This document shows positions 12,580 through 25,655 of a DNA stretch of 64,000 nt, in pieces; position 1 is the stretch's first letter; every line of letters begins with the position of its first letter. Source of the DNA: Piper betle (lineage: Eukaryota; Streptophyta; Magnoliopsida; Piperales; Piperaceae); NCBI GenBank assembly GCA_033002965.1, contig JAURVB010014889.1, positions 350,925 to 414,924 of the forward strand, written 5' to 3'. The notes beneath the pieces are model-generated. The model was not told where the DNA came from, searched no databases, and saw only the letters and a list, made by a program, of their open reading frames with translations. The position numbers and the translations under genes are program-made.

Positions 12580-14905
12580 TAATATAGATATATAATACAT
12601 AGATAGATATATGAGTATCTATTTCCCAATCTATTTCATGATTGATTTAAAAGATTCCGTCAACTTTTGATCACAGTAAGGGAAAACATTTCATTAATTA
12701 GACGGAGAGATCTGATGCGTTTTATCAGCCCTTCGAAACGGCTATAACACTCCTATTTTAGATTCACAAACACATCCGTAAAAATAGACCACGATGCAGG
12801 TTTTGTGACTTCCTTGCTAATCTAAGTGGGTTAGACATCGCATTCATTCTAGATCATCAAATACAATATCTATGGGGTAAGTAGCTGTGTTTCATATATC
12901 CATCAAATTAAGAGTGAACTAGTTTTGTCCCTTTGGAGTTATATTCCATTACTTAGGTGGGACGACGTGACTCCAGCACATGCTCGTATCGACCGCAAGT
13001 CTCGCAAACGTGTATAAATCGACAAAAGCCTGGTTTAATTTGATAATATGACTTCACCACCTCCAAGAGCTGGTTCTCCAAATGCATCCAAATTTGCATG
13101 GAGTAGCCTAAGATAAGATTCCTAATAAGCCAGCTATTAAATTGGTTGACAAATTTGAGCACTAATTGAAAATTCGTATTTGCCATTTGGAGAAAATGTT
13201 ATCTTAATCATGGCCATGATTAGGTGGGCAATCTGCAAAAAACGGTGAGGGTGAGAACAAAAAGCATCTAACCCCCCGTTTATTTAATAATAATCAATGT
13301 GATGACGTTTAAATTTGTAATGCGTTCGAGTCAAGCACCAATCACTTGTATCTAAAAAAGTATAAAGCGAAGGGTGGCGAAGCCCTTGTCGAGATGTCTG
13401 TCGTCTTCCTATTAAATGTTCTTTCGTAACACCATATAACGACGATTGATTAATGGTATTTTGTGTTCTAACTGGCGATGAGCTGCTAATTAATTAGGTT
13501 CTTCTCAATTCCGATTAACGTCTAAACTGGCGGCACTCGACAACTACCTTCATTAATTACAACCCAATCTGAATTAATGTATAATCGCAAATATGTCATT
13601 TGATTTGGCGCCAAACGAGACCATGAATAGTGGTCATGTTATTCAATTTTCTATAATCACTTTGTGTAAAATTAGATCAAACACTTCTTTTTGGCATGTA
13701 TATATTTCACAGCAGGAATTTAATCTGCCCTTTGGAGTTTTATATTATGTTGACATAATATAATTTAAACAGGCGATAATCGGTCTCCTTCCACAATATT
13801 TTCCTTGAGGTATTTACATAAAATCTACCTATTAATAATAACATATAGTAATTATATGTTGGAAGACCCAATCAGCATCTAAATATAGGATTTGTTTATA
13901 GTTGATTAGGCTTCACGGCCAATATGAGTGTAAGACCTTAGACCAGATTTTTACTCTATATATATAATATAACTACCGGTGAAAAATAAGGAAAAAAACC
14001 ATGCCATGGAGATTGGCCCAGGGCCACACCGTGGTGGGCCTTCGCCTTATCATGCGCTTCAATTGTGCATTCATGGACCCCACGGAAAGCCCACTTGGAA
14101 GGTGGGCCCAGCTGCTGGAATAAAAATGGACAAATGCAGCGGCCAATTCCACCAATTGTCTGCACCCTGGAAGGAAGACCGGGGCCGCGCCCACAGTAAA
14201 CGACCCATTCCTCCCTAGGCTAGCCCCCCCCCCTAGGGCTAACTCCCTTCTCCAATCGGCGCCAACTTTATAACTGTGGCCTACCTCACAATGGGCCCCC
14301 TTCTTCTATCTACTTATAATAATAGCCCAATCTCTTCTAACATTAATTTTTTAATTACACACTATTCATTTATTTATTTAGGTATTTCATCTTTTAGGGA
14401 TGTCGAATGTGTGAATAACTAAATTGTGCAAGTCTCAACAGTGGAAACTTATGAAGTATGTCACCTACTTCAACTTAGTGGCTCTATTACAAATTTGCGA
14501 AACTCGATGGCCGTCATTTGAATATATTCCTGCCACTTGATTTGCTTTTTCTCCGTTTTTAAACAAAATATTAAATAAAACACAAATTTTAAAATTATTT
14601 TACCATCAAACGTGTATCAGTTTCATTAGTATTGTCCATTATTTAGACTTACCTATTTATTGGACGAAATTTTTAAAATTTGGTGGACCATCAACATTAT
14701 AGACACAGGCAACTATATTTTGATTAAAGTTTAAATTTTTATTTTTAGTTCTTTCATTTTTTTTTAATTTTGATATTAAATTGTCTTTACAGAGAGATTA
14801 CGGAATGATTTGACCACACTTGCTTTCGTAACCGAGTCGTTCACTTTTCGGCGGGTAATTAAAAGAAGTATTTTCCCTTCTTACCCTCCATGGCCAGCTT
14901 TTTTC
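12580..14905. other. intergenic DNA upstream of the SAUR gene
   Basis: No gene is recognised. A moderately GC-rich block at 13990-14300 contains several TGGGCC/GGCCCA motifs of the site-II type found in plant promoters, and a C-rich run at 14224-14233. There is no convincing transcript next to it. The rest is AT-rich and featureless by eye. Confidence 0.5.
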
Positions 14906-14922
14906 TATATATATATATATAA
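14906..14922 (+). promoter_or_regulatory. TATA-type core promoter of the SAUR gene
   Basis: A CTATATATATATATATAA stretch lies about 145 bp upstream of the SAUR start codon and is followed by a pyrimidine-rich leader. The auxin-response hexamer TGTCTC occurs once in that leader (15013-15018). The start site of transcription is inferred, not seen. Confidence 0.45.
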
Positions 14923-15066
14923 CGAACCTTCCTTCTTCCATCCTCACTCACCTCCAAATTCCTCCTTCCCTTCCAATCCCATCTTTTCTCTGCATCTCTT
15001 TCAATCAATACCTGTCTCAACAACACTCCTTGTCCGTCACTCCCTCTTCTTCTTGTCCCCTACGAG

Positions 15067-15447
15067 ATGGGCAAGGGTGGCAAGCTCGGCAAGCTCATTA
15101 GGAAGTGGCAGGCCGTCAGCAGGCTCGCCGGCGGCCGGAGCAACTCCAGCAGCATTGCCGCCGCCGTCGAAACCGACGGTTGGAACATGTCGCCGGAGTC
15201 CGACGACAAGGTCCCCGGCGGCCTGCAGGCGGTCTACGTCGGTAAGTCCCGGCGCAGGTACTTGATCAGCTCCCACATCGTTGATCAACCCCTGTTCCAG
15301 GACCTCCTCGACAAGTCCTCCGGCGACGGCGAGGCCATGACCGTCGGCTGCGAGATCGTCCTCTTTGAACACCTTCTATGGATGCTCGAGAATGCCGACC
15401 CCCAGCCGGAGTCCTTGGACGAGATCCTCCAGTTCTATGCATGTTGA
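15067..15447 (+). CDS. SAUR-like (small auxin-up RNA) family protein, 126 aa
   Basis: Single-exon frame of 126 residues, a typical length for the intronless SAUR family. A basic N-terminus (MGKGGKLGKLIRKWQAVSR) is followed by a Ser/Ala-rich spacer. The SAUR domain then spans about residues 50-115: PGGLQAVYVGKSRRRYLISS, HIVDQPLFQDLLDKS, and GCEIVLFEHLLWMLEN. The ATG follows an uninterrupted pyrimidine-rich leader and is the first ATG that opens the SAUR frame. Coding sequence is strongly GC-rich, as in many monocot SAURs. SAURs are small regulators of cell expansion; members of the family inhibit PP2C.D phosphatases and so raise plasma-membrane proton pump activity, but the role of this divergent copy is inferred. 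The 3' region has a possible DST instability element. Confidence 0.9.
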   Translation: MGKGGKLGKLIRKWQAVSRLAGGRSNSSSIAAAVETDGWNMSPESDDKVPGGLQAVYVGKSRRRYLISSHIVDQPLFQDLLDKSSGDGEAMTVGCEIVLFEHLLWMLENADPQPESLDEILQFYAC

Positions 15448-15576
15448 TTCATGATTAGCACTAAGCACCACTCATGATGTGTGCTAATTATCATCATCCA
15501 TCTTTTCTGTTTCACCAGTTAAGAGTGTAGAGTTTGTAAATTTTTGGAGAGCTATGCTTTGATGGTAGAGGAATGA

Positions 15577-15626
15577 GGATGATTTGAGTAAATGATAGTT
15601 TGGCTTTGGTGAGATGATAGATTGTA
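15577..15626 (+). promoter_or_regulatory. possible DST mRNA-instability element in the SAUR 3' UTR
   Basis: DST elements in SAUR 3' UTRs are described by three short blocks, GGA, ATAGATT and GTA, with variable spacing. Here GGA occurs at 15577, ATAGATT at 15617-15623 and GTA directly after it (15624-15626), about 130-180 bp past the stop codon. The spacing between the last two blocks is shorter than in the classical element, so the call is tentative. Confidence 0.35.
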
Positions 15627-15639
15627 ATGTGGGAAGGAA

Positions 15640-18600
15640 GAGGCCAATTAATGGGGAGGTGAGGATTAACCCATTTGAGATTCAGCTAATCTCAGTTTGT
15701 CCCTATTGGTTATAATCTGCTATTTGCTGTATTGGAGAAATTCTTATGTGTATGTAATTGACTGGTGATGTATCTTGTTAATGTCTTTCTCCTTCCATGT
15801 CAAGCTTTGATGGTCATCTGTTCTATGAAGTTGCTGCATTTTGCCATACAACATTTATGGCCCTTCCAGTTCCCACCACCCTTGACGCAAAGCAATGCTC
15901 CTCTAGTTATCCACATTGCATTTGCGTTACAAATTAACGCTAAGTTTTGCTTTTTAGTTGGTGGCGTGCAAGACATGTATACACGTCCATGCAAATTTTA
16001 ATGGCTCATCGACCTGCAATATTCCTTTGAAATTGACCTTTTGCTTGAGTATTGTATTGGGTTGGTGTAAGCACTTATAAACGATTATAAGCACAACTAC
16101 GACGTCGTTGTAGTATAATATATAAATTAAAACTTTCCTATACCGTAAATTAAAGGAAGGAGATTAGTTGGTATATATATGTTGACGATCATCCTAATGA
16201 TTGGAAGCTTATGAAGTGGCAACTTGTTTAATCAACTCCAAACATTCTTCTAATTATCTCTCCCCATCATTCATAGGCATGGCAGTAGTAGCCGTCCAAC
16301 TACTGCCATCTCCCAATCGAGCTATAATATGCAAGTAATAGTACTATAAACAAGAGTTGATAATTGATCAAGAACACACCTTTGACTGGCGCGCATTGAT
16401 GATTGTAAAGGAGAAGATCAAATGTTTATCCGGTTGAGTAAAAGGTAAGCAGTCTCTTTCAGTTCCAGGCTTCTTTGGGCTGGTGTAGGAGAAAGGGGGC
16501 GGCTTTTTATGCTTGGGAGTTGGGAGGGGTATCCAAATCCAAAATCCCTTAGTTGGTCATGACTCAATATGCGGGAAGCTTCAAGACCGGCCATGTGCCG
16601 CAGGGAAGAGGAGGGCCCTCTGGCAGGTACGCCTCCTTTATTAGCTTTTGGGATTTTGTGTCTGGAATGAAATGAATGAACAATTTGGAAGGGAGCAACA
16701 AGGTTGCGTTGGCTTTCGGTTTGGTACTACGTACTGGTAGATTTGTGTACATAAAGCGGAGGATACGCTTTGGAGGAATTGAAGTTACATGATATATACT
16801 AAGACTACGCAAGGGGATGAGGTAGACAAGGTTGCTGTTCAAATCATATCAACATGACGAAGGAAGAGTTTTGGGAACGTGGTCCCTTTGTAAAACATGC
16901 AATCAGCAGTATGTACACATAATATAAATGACTAATGGCAAGAATATATAATTGGCAAAGAGATCACGAACTTGTTGTCACCATGAAAGATTTTCGAATA
17001 CATAGATCTTTGTAATGCGGTTTTATCATGTAATGGTGTGATGTCCAAGATAATATTGGAAGATGAAATCGATGCCACGCTGCATTTTGAAATTTGAAGG
17101 AGTTAACATATTCATCAAATTTAGCAAACAAAGATCAATATTCACTGCTAAACCGAAATTTTATGAGGTATTTGTGCATTTAAATATGCCTTTATTTAGA
17201 TGTGTATTAAAATTTTCGAGGTATACATATAAATGAACCTTGATCATGATCGTAATTAAGAGATGTTGAAGCTTGAAATGGCAAGGGCAAGAAGTTAAAT
17301 TGGATGTCAGTTGAGTCTTATGAATGATCAGTGTGGACTAAGATTAAATATGATTTGGCAACTGTCCAGACAACACTTACTTCTAATTATACTACCTAAA
17401 GGCATCCTTTCCCCTCCTTTCAGTTCTCTCCACCCATGCATGCTTCCCTGTTAAAACTTTGTAGTATGGAATAATAAAGTAACTTGATCTCACATAATAA
17501 TAATAATAATAATAATATATAATAAAATTTTGTGGTTGTTGTTATTTTGATTATTATGATTATAATAATTTCTGAAGCTAAAGGCGTTTGTAGTAGCAAG
17601 GCTTGAATCAAAGCTTGTGGACCAGTTGATTGACCGGTTATTTGCTACAAATAATTATTATAAAAGACGGCCGCATATGGTGAGGCCAACTACGTGGGGG
17701 GGTGTGGCAAAATGCATCTTTTGCTTGCATAAAGTATATATATTCTTTTGTTTGGAGAAAGAAAGTACATATATTTTTAACTATCCTGCTTGCCAAAGGT
17801 ATAATTCATACAAGATGTTGAAAGCTACGACTAACCAAGAAAAGAAACCGATAAATTCAGTAACACTGCTACTCTTGTCACCAACCCTAAAAACAAAATA
17901 CAAAACCTTCTTAATAAACAGCTCAAACTGTAAGCTAGTGATCAGAAGCAAATCTTTTCATCTGTTCAATGACCTATTATATCCCTCCCTGCCTCTCCAA
18001 AAATCGCAAATATCTAGATGTAATGTTCTAGTCCAAAAAGATCTCATAATAAATAAGGTAAAACCTATTATCGCCCATTGTTTGTTGTCTGAGACAAGCC
18101 GCATGCTATGTGCTCCCTCTCTATCTGGGTTTGTTCGTATTCACAAGGAGCCCCTCGTGGCCTTAATTGTAAAGGAGGCTCCCGTGGGTGTATCTTCATA
18201 GTCTCCTGGTCTGCCCCTCCTTTGTCATGTGCCCCTCATCACAATCAAATTTTTGGCTATGATCATTGCGAGAGACTCTTCACTCTTAGTCGAAGGGATC
18301 AGTTTTGCTAGGCTCTTTACTTCATTTATTTATTTATTTTCATAGCGATGTATGATCACTGGATTATCTTATTATCCTATCTTTAATCTTCGGGTTTTAC
18401 AATACGTACCAAAGGCTATAAAGCTCATGAATGAAAGATGGATCAGATATTAAGAAGATTGAAAGAATAGAGGAATATATTGATTCATTGAACGTGAACT
18501 ACTTTGAAACAGTGGATGTTGTTTATAATGATTGAGACGTAGAATGAACGTGAGCAAAATATACTGATAAAGATATGGGTCATATATGAACGGACTGATG

Positions 18601-21600
18601 ATCAGGCATACCAGAGTTTTGAGTTTTGACTATAAACATGTGGTGGTCACAGATGGGGCCGTGACGATCACCGCTCAGTGAGGCTCGGCCATGTGATGTC
18701 CCCTTTGTCTTGGTCCTCATGTGAGCCTCTTGGCCACCATACAACATTGACAGTGCTTAGCCGATACTCTGAAAGCGCCAGCCTTTGAAATGAATGCACT
18801 TCTGCTCCCATGAATCATAGGTAATATTGTTTCAGTATTTCTGCTCTTGTCGTCGTCTATAACGTGATGCCTGTCCTCAACCTACAATCTGTCCACCATC
18901 GGTGCTCGGTTAGTTGCTTTATCATGAGTAGCAAGACCAGCCAAGTCGTGGCTACCCATTCCACTGATTTGACACTTGGGAAATGTAATGCTATCTTAGT
19001 TGTTGAACACTAAAACGTTGCGTACCCAAATGAAAAATAGTCACCTTATGCTGTTACTGGCTCAGGAAGGGGTATGGTATGTTGAGTTATTGTTTGAAAT
19101 GAATCACTTCCAGGTTGACTACTGAGAAGGGAATGAAGTTTCCATGTTTATCATGAATCAGTTTGAACTACTTTCCTTCGCTACGAGACCGTAAACGCAA
19201 GAGGGCAAGCGGCACGTTGTAAATCTAATGGGAGCCAGCTTTTGTGTCTACCCAGAGTTGGAACTTGGAACTACAAAGAGCAGAGGTACCCATGCTAAGT
19301 CAAACAATGGCCGTGAAAAACTAACAAACAAGGCTCTACGTGCACGGAATTTTGAGAAGCGTGAGGGAAGCAAGCAGCTTAGAAACCACAATGATAAGTG
19401 CCTCAAGTACATTCTTATGATATGTTTTTAATTGTTTATCTTGTTAAGTCTTGAGTAATTTGTTGCTTAATTGTCGGGCTGGGCTTTAGGCATTTTTAGG
19501 TATTTTTTATTATTTATGAGTAATCATAAGAAATTCATCAAATAAGTTGAATTTAAGGCCGTTTATATTTTTTAGTACATATCAATTATACCCCCTCCTT
19601 TACCACAAATTATTACTTAAACCTTTTATTTTTTAAAAATAATGATTACTTCCACCTTCTCCTTCTAAAAAATAATCACTTACACCTTTTTAAAATAATT
19701 TATTGTTTTAAAAAAATAATCACTTATGCCCTTAAATTTTAATATCATTAGCAAGTGGATAAATATTAATGATGTAATCGATTTTAGAATATTTTTTAAT
19801 TTGTGGACAAACTTGGACATTTTATTAAAAAAATCATAATATTATTTTCTTAAATTATTATTTTATTAATCAAATATAAATGACCCAAAGGTAAGGTGGC
19901 ATTACCTTTTCTATCATTTATGAGCTACCTACTTCCTAGCCATTAGATTACATTAAAATCAATGGCCACATATACGATCCCAAATGGTTGATAGTGCTTG
20001 TACATGCTGGGGGAAGTCTTAACTATAGTCTCACATTTCTAAGGAAAAAGGTTTCGGACTAATATAAACGTTAGTTCATTGGTCCTTTAAAATGGTTAGT
20101 TATTTTAGAGTGAAACTCATAAACCTATTTTTACAGTAATTACCTATTTATACAACTCAATTTTAAACTTATCCTTTTAGAATACCTTCATCGAGGTATT
20201 TTCTTCAAGGTACAACTGATAGTGTGGCATCATAGTACTAATTGATATAGATTGTAATATAAATATAAATTAATTTAAAATCTAATTCACTTTGATTAAA
20301 ATTATTTTTATAATATTTATTTACATTACTTGATTTGTATTATAATAGATAGTATAATTTATTATAATCCTACATATTATATATTTTGTAAGAATCTTAA
20401 CATATTATTATTTATTAATTGGTTAATATTCATCAATTTATTAATTTTTTTAAAATTAATTAATTAACAATAGTTAAAATTAAAATAGGGTCCAATTTTT
20501 TATAATTTTTACTTCTAATAATTATGACAATAAAAAGATAAATTATAATTTAATATAATTTTATGAATAGAAAATAAAAGATAATATTGCATAAAATATA
20601 GACGATACATATAGGATCCTAATTAAATGACATCAATAAGAAATTAATATTTTTATAAATAAGAAATAAAGTGCAATATTACAAAATAGGTAGAGGGGAC
20701 ATGGCAGTACTAGAAGTCTTCAATTCATCCTACTGGGCCCTTGGAGTGGGCAAAAATGGGCTTTTATTGATATGAACTGGGCCTTCACTATATTTATCAG
20801 GCTTCAAGGGGCTGGATATTTAATCTCATTTTCTCCCAACGTCCGTGCATTTTATGTTTATTTATGTTTACTAAAACAATTGGACTGATCTTGTTGGCGA
20901 AAAATGAAAAGAAAAAAAATGATAGCGTTGGAGAAAAAATAAAAAAATGGAACGATTGCTTTAAGGAGGTCTTATGGGTTATATGCTTATTTATTCTGGG
21001 GTTTGACCCGTTATTTGTAACTTAATTAAATCAAAAAAAGCCTCAACGACTTGCTTAAATAATGCCCAAATGACAATACTCAAGGCAAAAATTTTGACTC
21101 TTCCCGGGAGCGATTGACGGTGAACAGGCACGGCGTCTACATGGCGTCACTCCCGGGAGGAGCCAAAGCCAAAACAAGTTCTACTTGATATTCAAGAAAC
21201 CTGACATGTTGCATACCGCCTCAAATCATATAGTCGTTAACCTTAAAACTTGATCAAAACGCATTCGTTAACTTCAATGTATCCACACGAAGAAGACTAG
21301 AAAATTAAAGGAAGCACGTGAAAACGACGGATCGGCAACTAGCTAGATACTACAACGAAGGGCAGTACATATTAAGAGAGTCTTTAATTAGTAGAAGAAT
21401 TCTTTGACACACATCATCATCTCCAAACCAAGAATCAAGCACCCTTACTGAATTAGGTTGGATTCGATCAGAGCAGATATTTCTCTCCACCGCTCTTCTC
21501 ATCTCACTCTTCTCTTAATTCACAATTAAACAAAGAGGGAAGAACACAAACTAACTCGCAAATCACAAACCGATGAATTAAATCAACACAATTACATTCT

Positions 21601-21789
21601 CCTTATCTGTTGTCAACAAAAGTTAAGATCAATCTGCACCTGCTGGTTGTGACTTGCGTGCATCATTCTTGATCTTCAAACGTTGAAGAATCGCCCCTTG
21701 AAAGAAATTAAATAAAGAAAAGCGTCAAACTGCAGTGATTAATTTACCTAGCAAAAATATGCAATAAAAAATCAAGATAATCAAAGAGT
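15640..21789. other. long intergenic region between the two SAUR genes
   Basis: No gene is supported. An open frame of 194 codons at 17617-18201 (+) lacks recognisable motifs, has low-complexity AT-rich neighbours and looks accidental. A short 11-bp inverted repeat lies at 16279-16309 and a (TAA)n microsatellite at 17494-17517. The stretch 19500-20700 is very AT-rich with repeated TAATCACTTA-type motifs, probably repeat-derived. The rest shows nothing recognisable. Confidence 0.5.
17494..17517. repeat. (TAA)n microsatellite
   Basis: About eight uninterrupted TAA units lie in intergenic DNA, followed by a short TATATAATAAAA tail. Confidence 0.9.
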
Positions 21790-22256
21790 TTAGGAGTATA
21801 TACCGTCGTCTTCGTGATGATCATGATGAAGAGGAGATTGCTGGTTGTGAGGATGGCTTGGAGGAGGTACTTGAAGGTCTCGGTCTCTCAGGGGAGGGTG
21901 AGGGCGCCGGCGTGGCCGAAACCGAACTCCCCTGCCTTCTCAAGCAAGATCTTGAACCAAGGGTGGGTGAAGTAGCTGGTCCGGATGACAAACCGATGGA
22001 GCTCAATCCCGGCGTAGACGGCGAGATAACCCCTCGGCACGTCGGGCGGGTGATCCAGCCTCCGGCAACTCTCCTCGTCGGACTCGACATTGGAGTCCAT
22101 CACCCGCTGGCTGATAGCCGGCGACAACCCCGACGGCTTGTCTTCTTTGTGGTTGGTGGCCATCATGATCTGCCATTTATGCAGGATCTCCTTGAGCCTC
22201 AGGAGTTGGATCCCAGGCACCTTTGCTCCGCCGTCGTTGTTGGCGTCGTTGCACAT
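21790..22256 (-). CDS. SAUR-like protein gene, disrupted in its C-terminal part
   Basis: From the ATG at 22256 the protein starts MCNDANNDGGAKVPG, then IQLLRLKEILHKWQ, and enters a clear SAUR domain (PPDVPRGYLAVYAG, FVIRTSYFTHPWFKILLEKA, EFGFGHAGALTLP). The codon where the family has a conserved Cys (LPC) is TGA (21890-21888). The same frame continues as ETETFKYLLQ, the expected SAUR C-terminus. A further one-base shift near 21855 would lead into a His/Asp-rich tail (HPHNQQSPLHHDHHEDDG) ending at TAA 21790-21792. An upstream in-frame ATG at 22364 is less likely because the family usually begins shortly before the basic helix. Read literally, the product is 122 residues and lacks the last helix. 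It may be a recent pseudogene or carry sequence errors. A TATATATA lies near 22475 on the minus strand. Confidence 0.75.
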
Positions 22257-25200
22257 GGTCGCGGAGGAGGGATGACCGGTAACACTAGCTGTTTGATCAC
22301 CAAGAGTGTGTGATCTCATGAGTTGTTGAAGTACATGCATAAACATATACGTATATACATGCATGAGTTGAAGAATTATGCTTCAAAGTATTTTCTCCTC
22401 CGTACATTTGAAGATCATGATGCATGCATGAGCAAGAGATTAATGTAATCCAAACACCATGATTATGGCTTTGTATATATACCAGTGATCCATTTGGTAA
22501 CGCTAATCTTATTTTCTTTGAAAAAAAACAATTAGATCATGAAAATGAGGAGGCCATACCCGCTAGGTAGCTGCCAATACTTTAGCCAATGACCGTCAAG
22601 CCGGCATTAACGAAGTTCTGTGGAAGGGGCAGTAAGGAGAAGGAGAAGGAGAAGGAGAAGAAGCTGTTCCGCTTGTGATGTATCTTTATGTTTGCAATAA
22701 GCGGCGTTGGTTGCGGCTAAGAGGAGCAACTGCCTTTAGCTATCACGATGACAGTTAGTCATCCACCTCTGGCAAGCAAAGCTCGTATTTGTTCATGCAT
22801 AACTCTATTCGAGAACGAGATGCGTACGCATGGGTGATATATATGAAATGGCCCTCCTGACTTGCCAGAGGGAATTGGCTGGTCCAATATGAAACTGAAA
22901 GAGAACCTCAAGCTCTGAATCTTTAGAACTCTAGTTTAGAAAAGATCAACAATTCATATCATGGTAATTTGGGCAATGCATATTAGCAAAAGTTTATCTT
23001 AGCATGAAGCTGGAGTACTCAAATATTGGTAAACATCGAGCTTCTAGCTAATTGTAGACGTGGAAAATTACCAGCCAGCTAATTTTCTATATATATTTGT
23101 TTGTGTTTTGATATACATGTTCTTTGTTTATTATTGAAAGAAGAAAATGAATATACATAAATTCTCTGGCACCACCATCAAGTCAAATCTATCATGGCCT
23201 GTTATATTTTGACGGCAGACTATCTAGAGGCATGGAGACGATATTTTTTTAAAAATAAAGTTTGTTTGAAACTCGGAAGCGAAGTAACATTTATATTTCA
23301 TTACAGTTGAAATAAAGCGCAGCCTAATTCCAGCGTTACAAGTTAAGTTTGTAAGCGTTTGTATATGTTGACAGACCAAAAAATGTTGTGATTTGTCATT
23401 TTTATACGTCTCTAGTCTACGTTATTAATTGCAACAAGTTGATCGAACCCCTATCTTGGGTCTTTGTAAGGAGTATCAGTATATATCATGCTACCTATTC
23501 TTCCTTGGTCTCAAGGATCGGCAGTAACAACATTTTATTATTTTGCCTTGAAAAGAAAAACAATATTTTATTTTTAATTATTAACTGGGTTGGGGTGTGG
23601 GGCATTTTAAAATTGTTAAAACTTCTATTCATCACAAAGAGATCATACCTTTCCAAAAAATTTATACACTATGCATCAGAAAGCCTTTTTTTTTGTGGTA
23701 CCCATTAGATTTTTTTTTTTTGAGGGGGGTGTGGTATCTATCAGAGTTGGTCCTCTTCTAAAGATGGGATTGAGAGGTCAGTTCTCTCAAGCTTGCCCAA
23801 GCACCTCCTTCCATCGTAATATTGGTAAGACGATATTTACTTGTATCAAAGCCGTTTGGCAGGGCAGGGTACTGTATTGGACAGGCAAGATTCGTGTTCG
23901 TTTTAGAGGTAAGCAGCGTCGGCGGAGCCACGACATGTCAAACGCGAGAAGCAGCCACCCGATGTTGGAGAGAGGCGAGGCAGGGAAGCAGAGTTGGCCA
24001 CATTCATCTTTATGCAGTTTTGAGCTTTGCTTCTGATCCCCTCCTTTCTGTTTCCCGACAGATGCTTCCAGATCAATGATTGTTACATTCACTCTTTTCT
24101 TTCTCTCATTTCTGGAGGAGGACCATATACATGTTAAAATGCACCTCTGTCCCTTCGGTTCCTTGATGAGGCTTGTTCACGTGAGCAACTCCATTTTCCT
24201 TCTTGCATATTGCATCCCAACTACGGCCGCCGACCCTACTTGTCCCCAAGCTTTCTGAAATTAAATTTTATCTTGACAATGCCCTCTCCCTTGCCTCCAC
24301 GACAACCCGTGTTGAACGTGTCGTCAACCAAATGCGTATAACAACAACAAAAAAACACTTCAATCTCTTAATCATACACTTGACCTACTCATGAATGGGT
24401 CGTTCTTGTAATGTAAGCATTCACAATTGATTGCATAGATAAATAGGTCATCCGTTCATTTTGGGTGTTGACGTTCTGTAGCATCTGATCTAATATGACT
24501 GTTATGGAAAGTATTTTGATAGAGATATTGTCTCTATAATAACCGGCGGTAAAATGTGCACCCAGAAATCTTTCTAAGTAAATAACTATGCCCTCTCGTG
24601 GATTTATATAATATGGCAACTGATACGAATTCATAAAAAATAGTTTATAGACAAGGACTCCATCCTAACTGGTAACCGCTGCCAAATTTGTACGTATTTG
24701 TGGATCCTTGAAAATGACTACGTGTTTAACGTTGTTACGTGATGGATGTATGTCAATATAATAGAGGTGCTGGACCAATGAATGTGGCGATCAACTTGCT
24801 ATTTGATTGCACAAACGACAGCGTAAGCCGGTGGTTCGCTCATCCCACTAAGCCATGTTGCGTCGGCGACTACCTCCCAAGTCTAATCAATCGCCCCAAC
24901 CCACAAACTTGGCATGGGCTGTAAGACATACAAATGGCAAGGAAAAGAGAGCTGCTTAGCGTGTGACAGATAATAATATACAGGAACGGAGTGGAGCGTC
25001 CTTTTGAGCTTTTAATTTGGTATGGAACGTTTCTGGACGAGTACCAAGTACTTCCCTCGCAAGTGGCTACATGTGAGTGAGTCATGTACCAAGGCTCTGT
25101 AAGTCCGAATTCGGAAGGGCGTAAAACATTTGAGTGTCTGTGGAACAGGTTCTTTTTTTTTTCAAGTTGTAAGTATCCTTTTTATTTTTATTTCCGTTGA

Positions 25201-25655
25201 TAACGACGAACTTGGTCTTCGTCCTCCTAACCTCGGTGCTTTAAATGGATTAGAATTATTAGGTGGTAAATAATATTCTTTGAAAATAATTAGGTTATTT
25301 TATTGTAAGACAAATTTTAAATCTTACTAAATTAATTTTATATAATAATATTTATGAATTATTTTTAATAAATTTTATTTATCTTTTTATATTTTATTAT
25401 TAATTATTTTATATATTATCTTTTCGTATTTTATTATAAGTTATCTTTATTTATTACATTTTCTTATTACATTACATCATCCCCTTTACCTAGCCTCTAT
25501 AAAAATCTATTAAAAATAGTCTCTATAAAAATCCATCATACCCTTTACTTAGCCTTTATAAAAATCTATAAAAATGGTTAAGGTTAAGCACATGATACAT
25601 GAGAAAGCTCATAATATCTTGATTTCTTTGTTTTCTCCTTTTGCAAGTCACCTGG
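22257..25655. other. intergenic DNA, no gene recognised
   Basis: No supported gene on either strand. It includes a GGAGAA-type purine repeat at about 22635-22663. A moderately GC-rich stretch at 23750-24070 has open frames on both strands but no recognisable protein. AT-rich sequence from 25250 shares a TAATTAGGTTATTTTATTG word with the insertion at 62.5 kb, suggesting a retroelement remnant. Confidence 0.45.

Noticed and set aside
16564..16842. Minus-strand frame ending in a short Pro-rich peptide-like tail
   Set aside because: Considered as a secreted peptide precursor, but there is no convincing signal peptide and the tail matches no family I know.
17617..18201. Open frame of 194 codons, plus strand
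   Set aside because: No recognisable motif, no leader or splice context, and AT-driven composition; most likely chance.
21629..21696. A possible second exon for the disrupted SAUR (open frame after a CAAG acceptor)
   Set aside because: SAUR genes are almost always intronless and the unspliced tail reaches a stop by itself at 21790.
22621..22690. miR528-like start TGGAAGGGGCA
   Set aside because: Only the first 11 bases agree; no star strand and no precursor hairpin follow, only a GGAGAA repeat.
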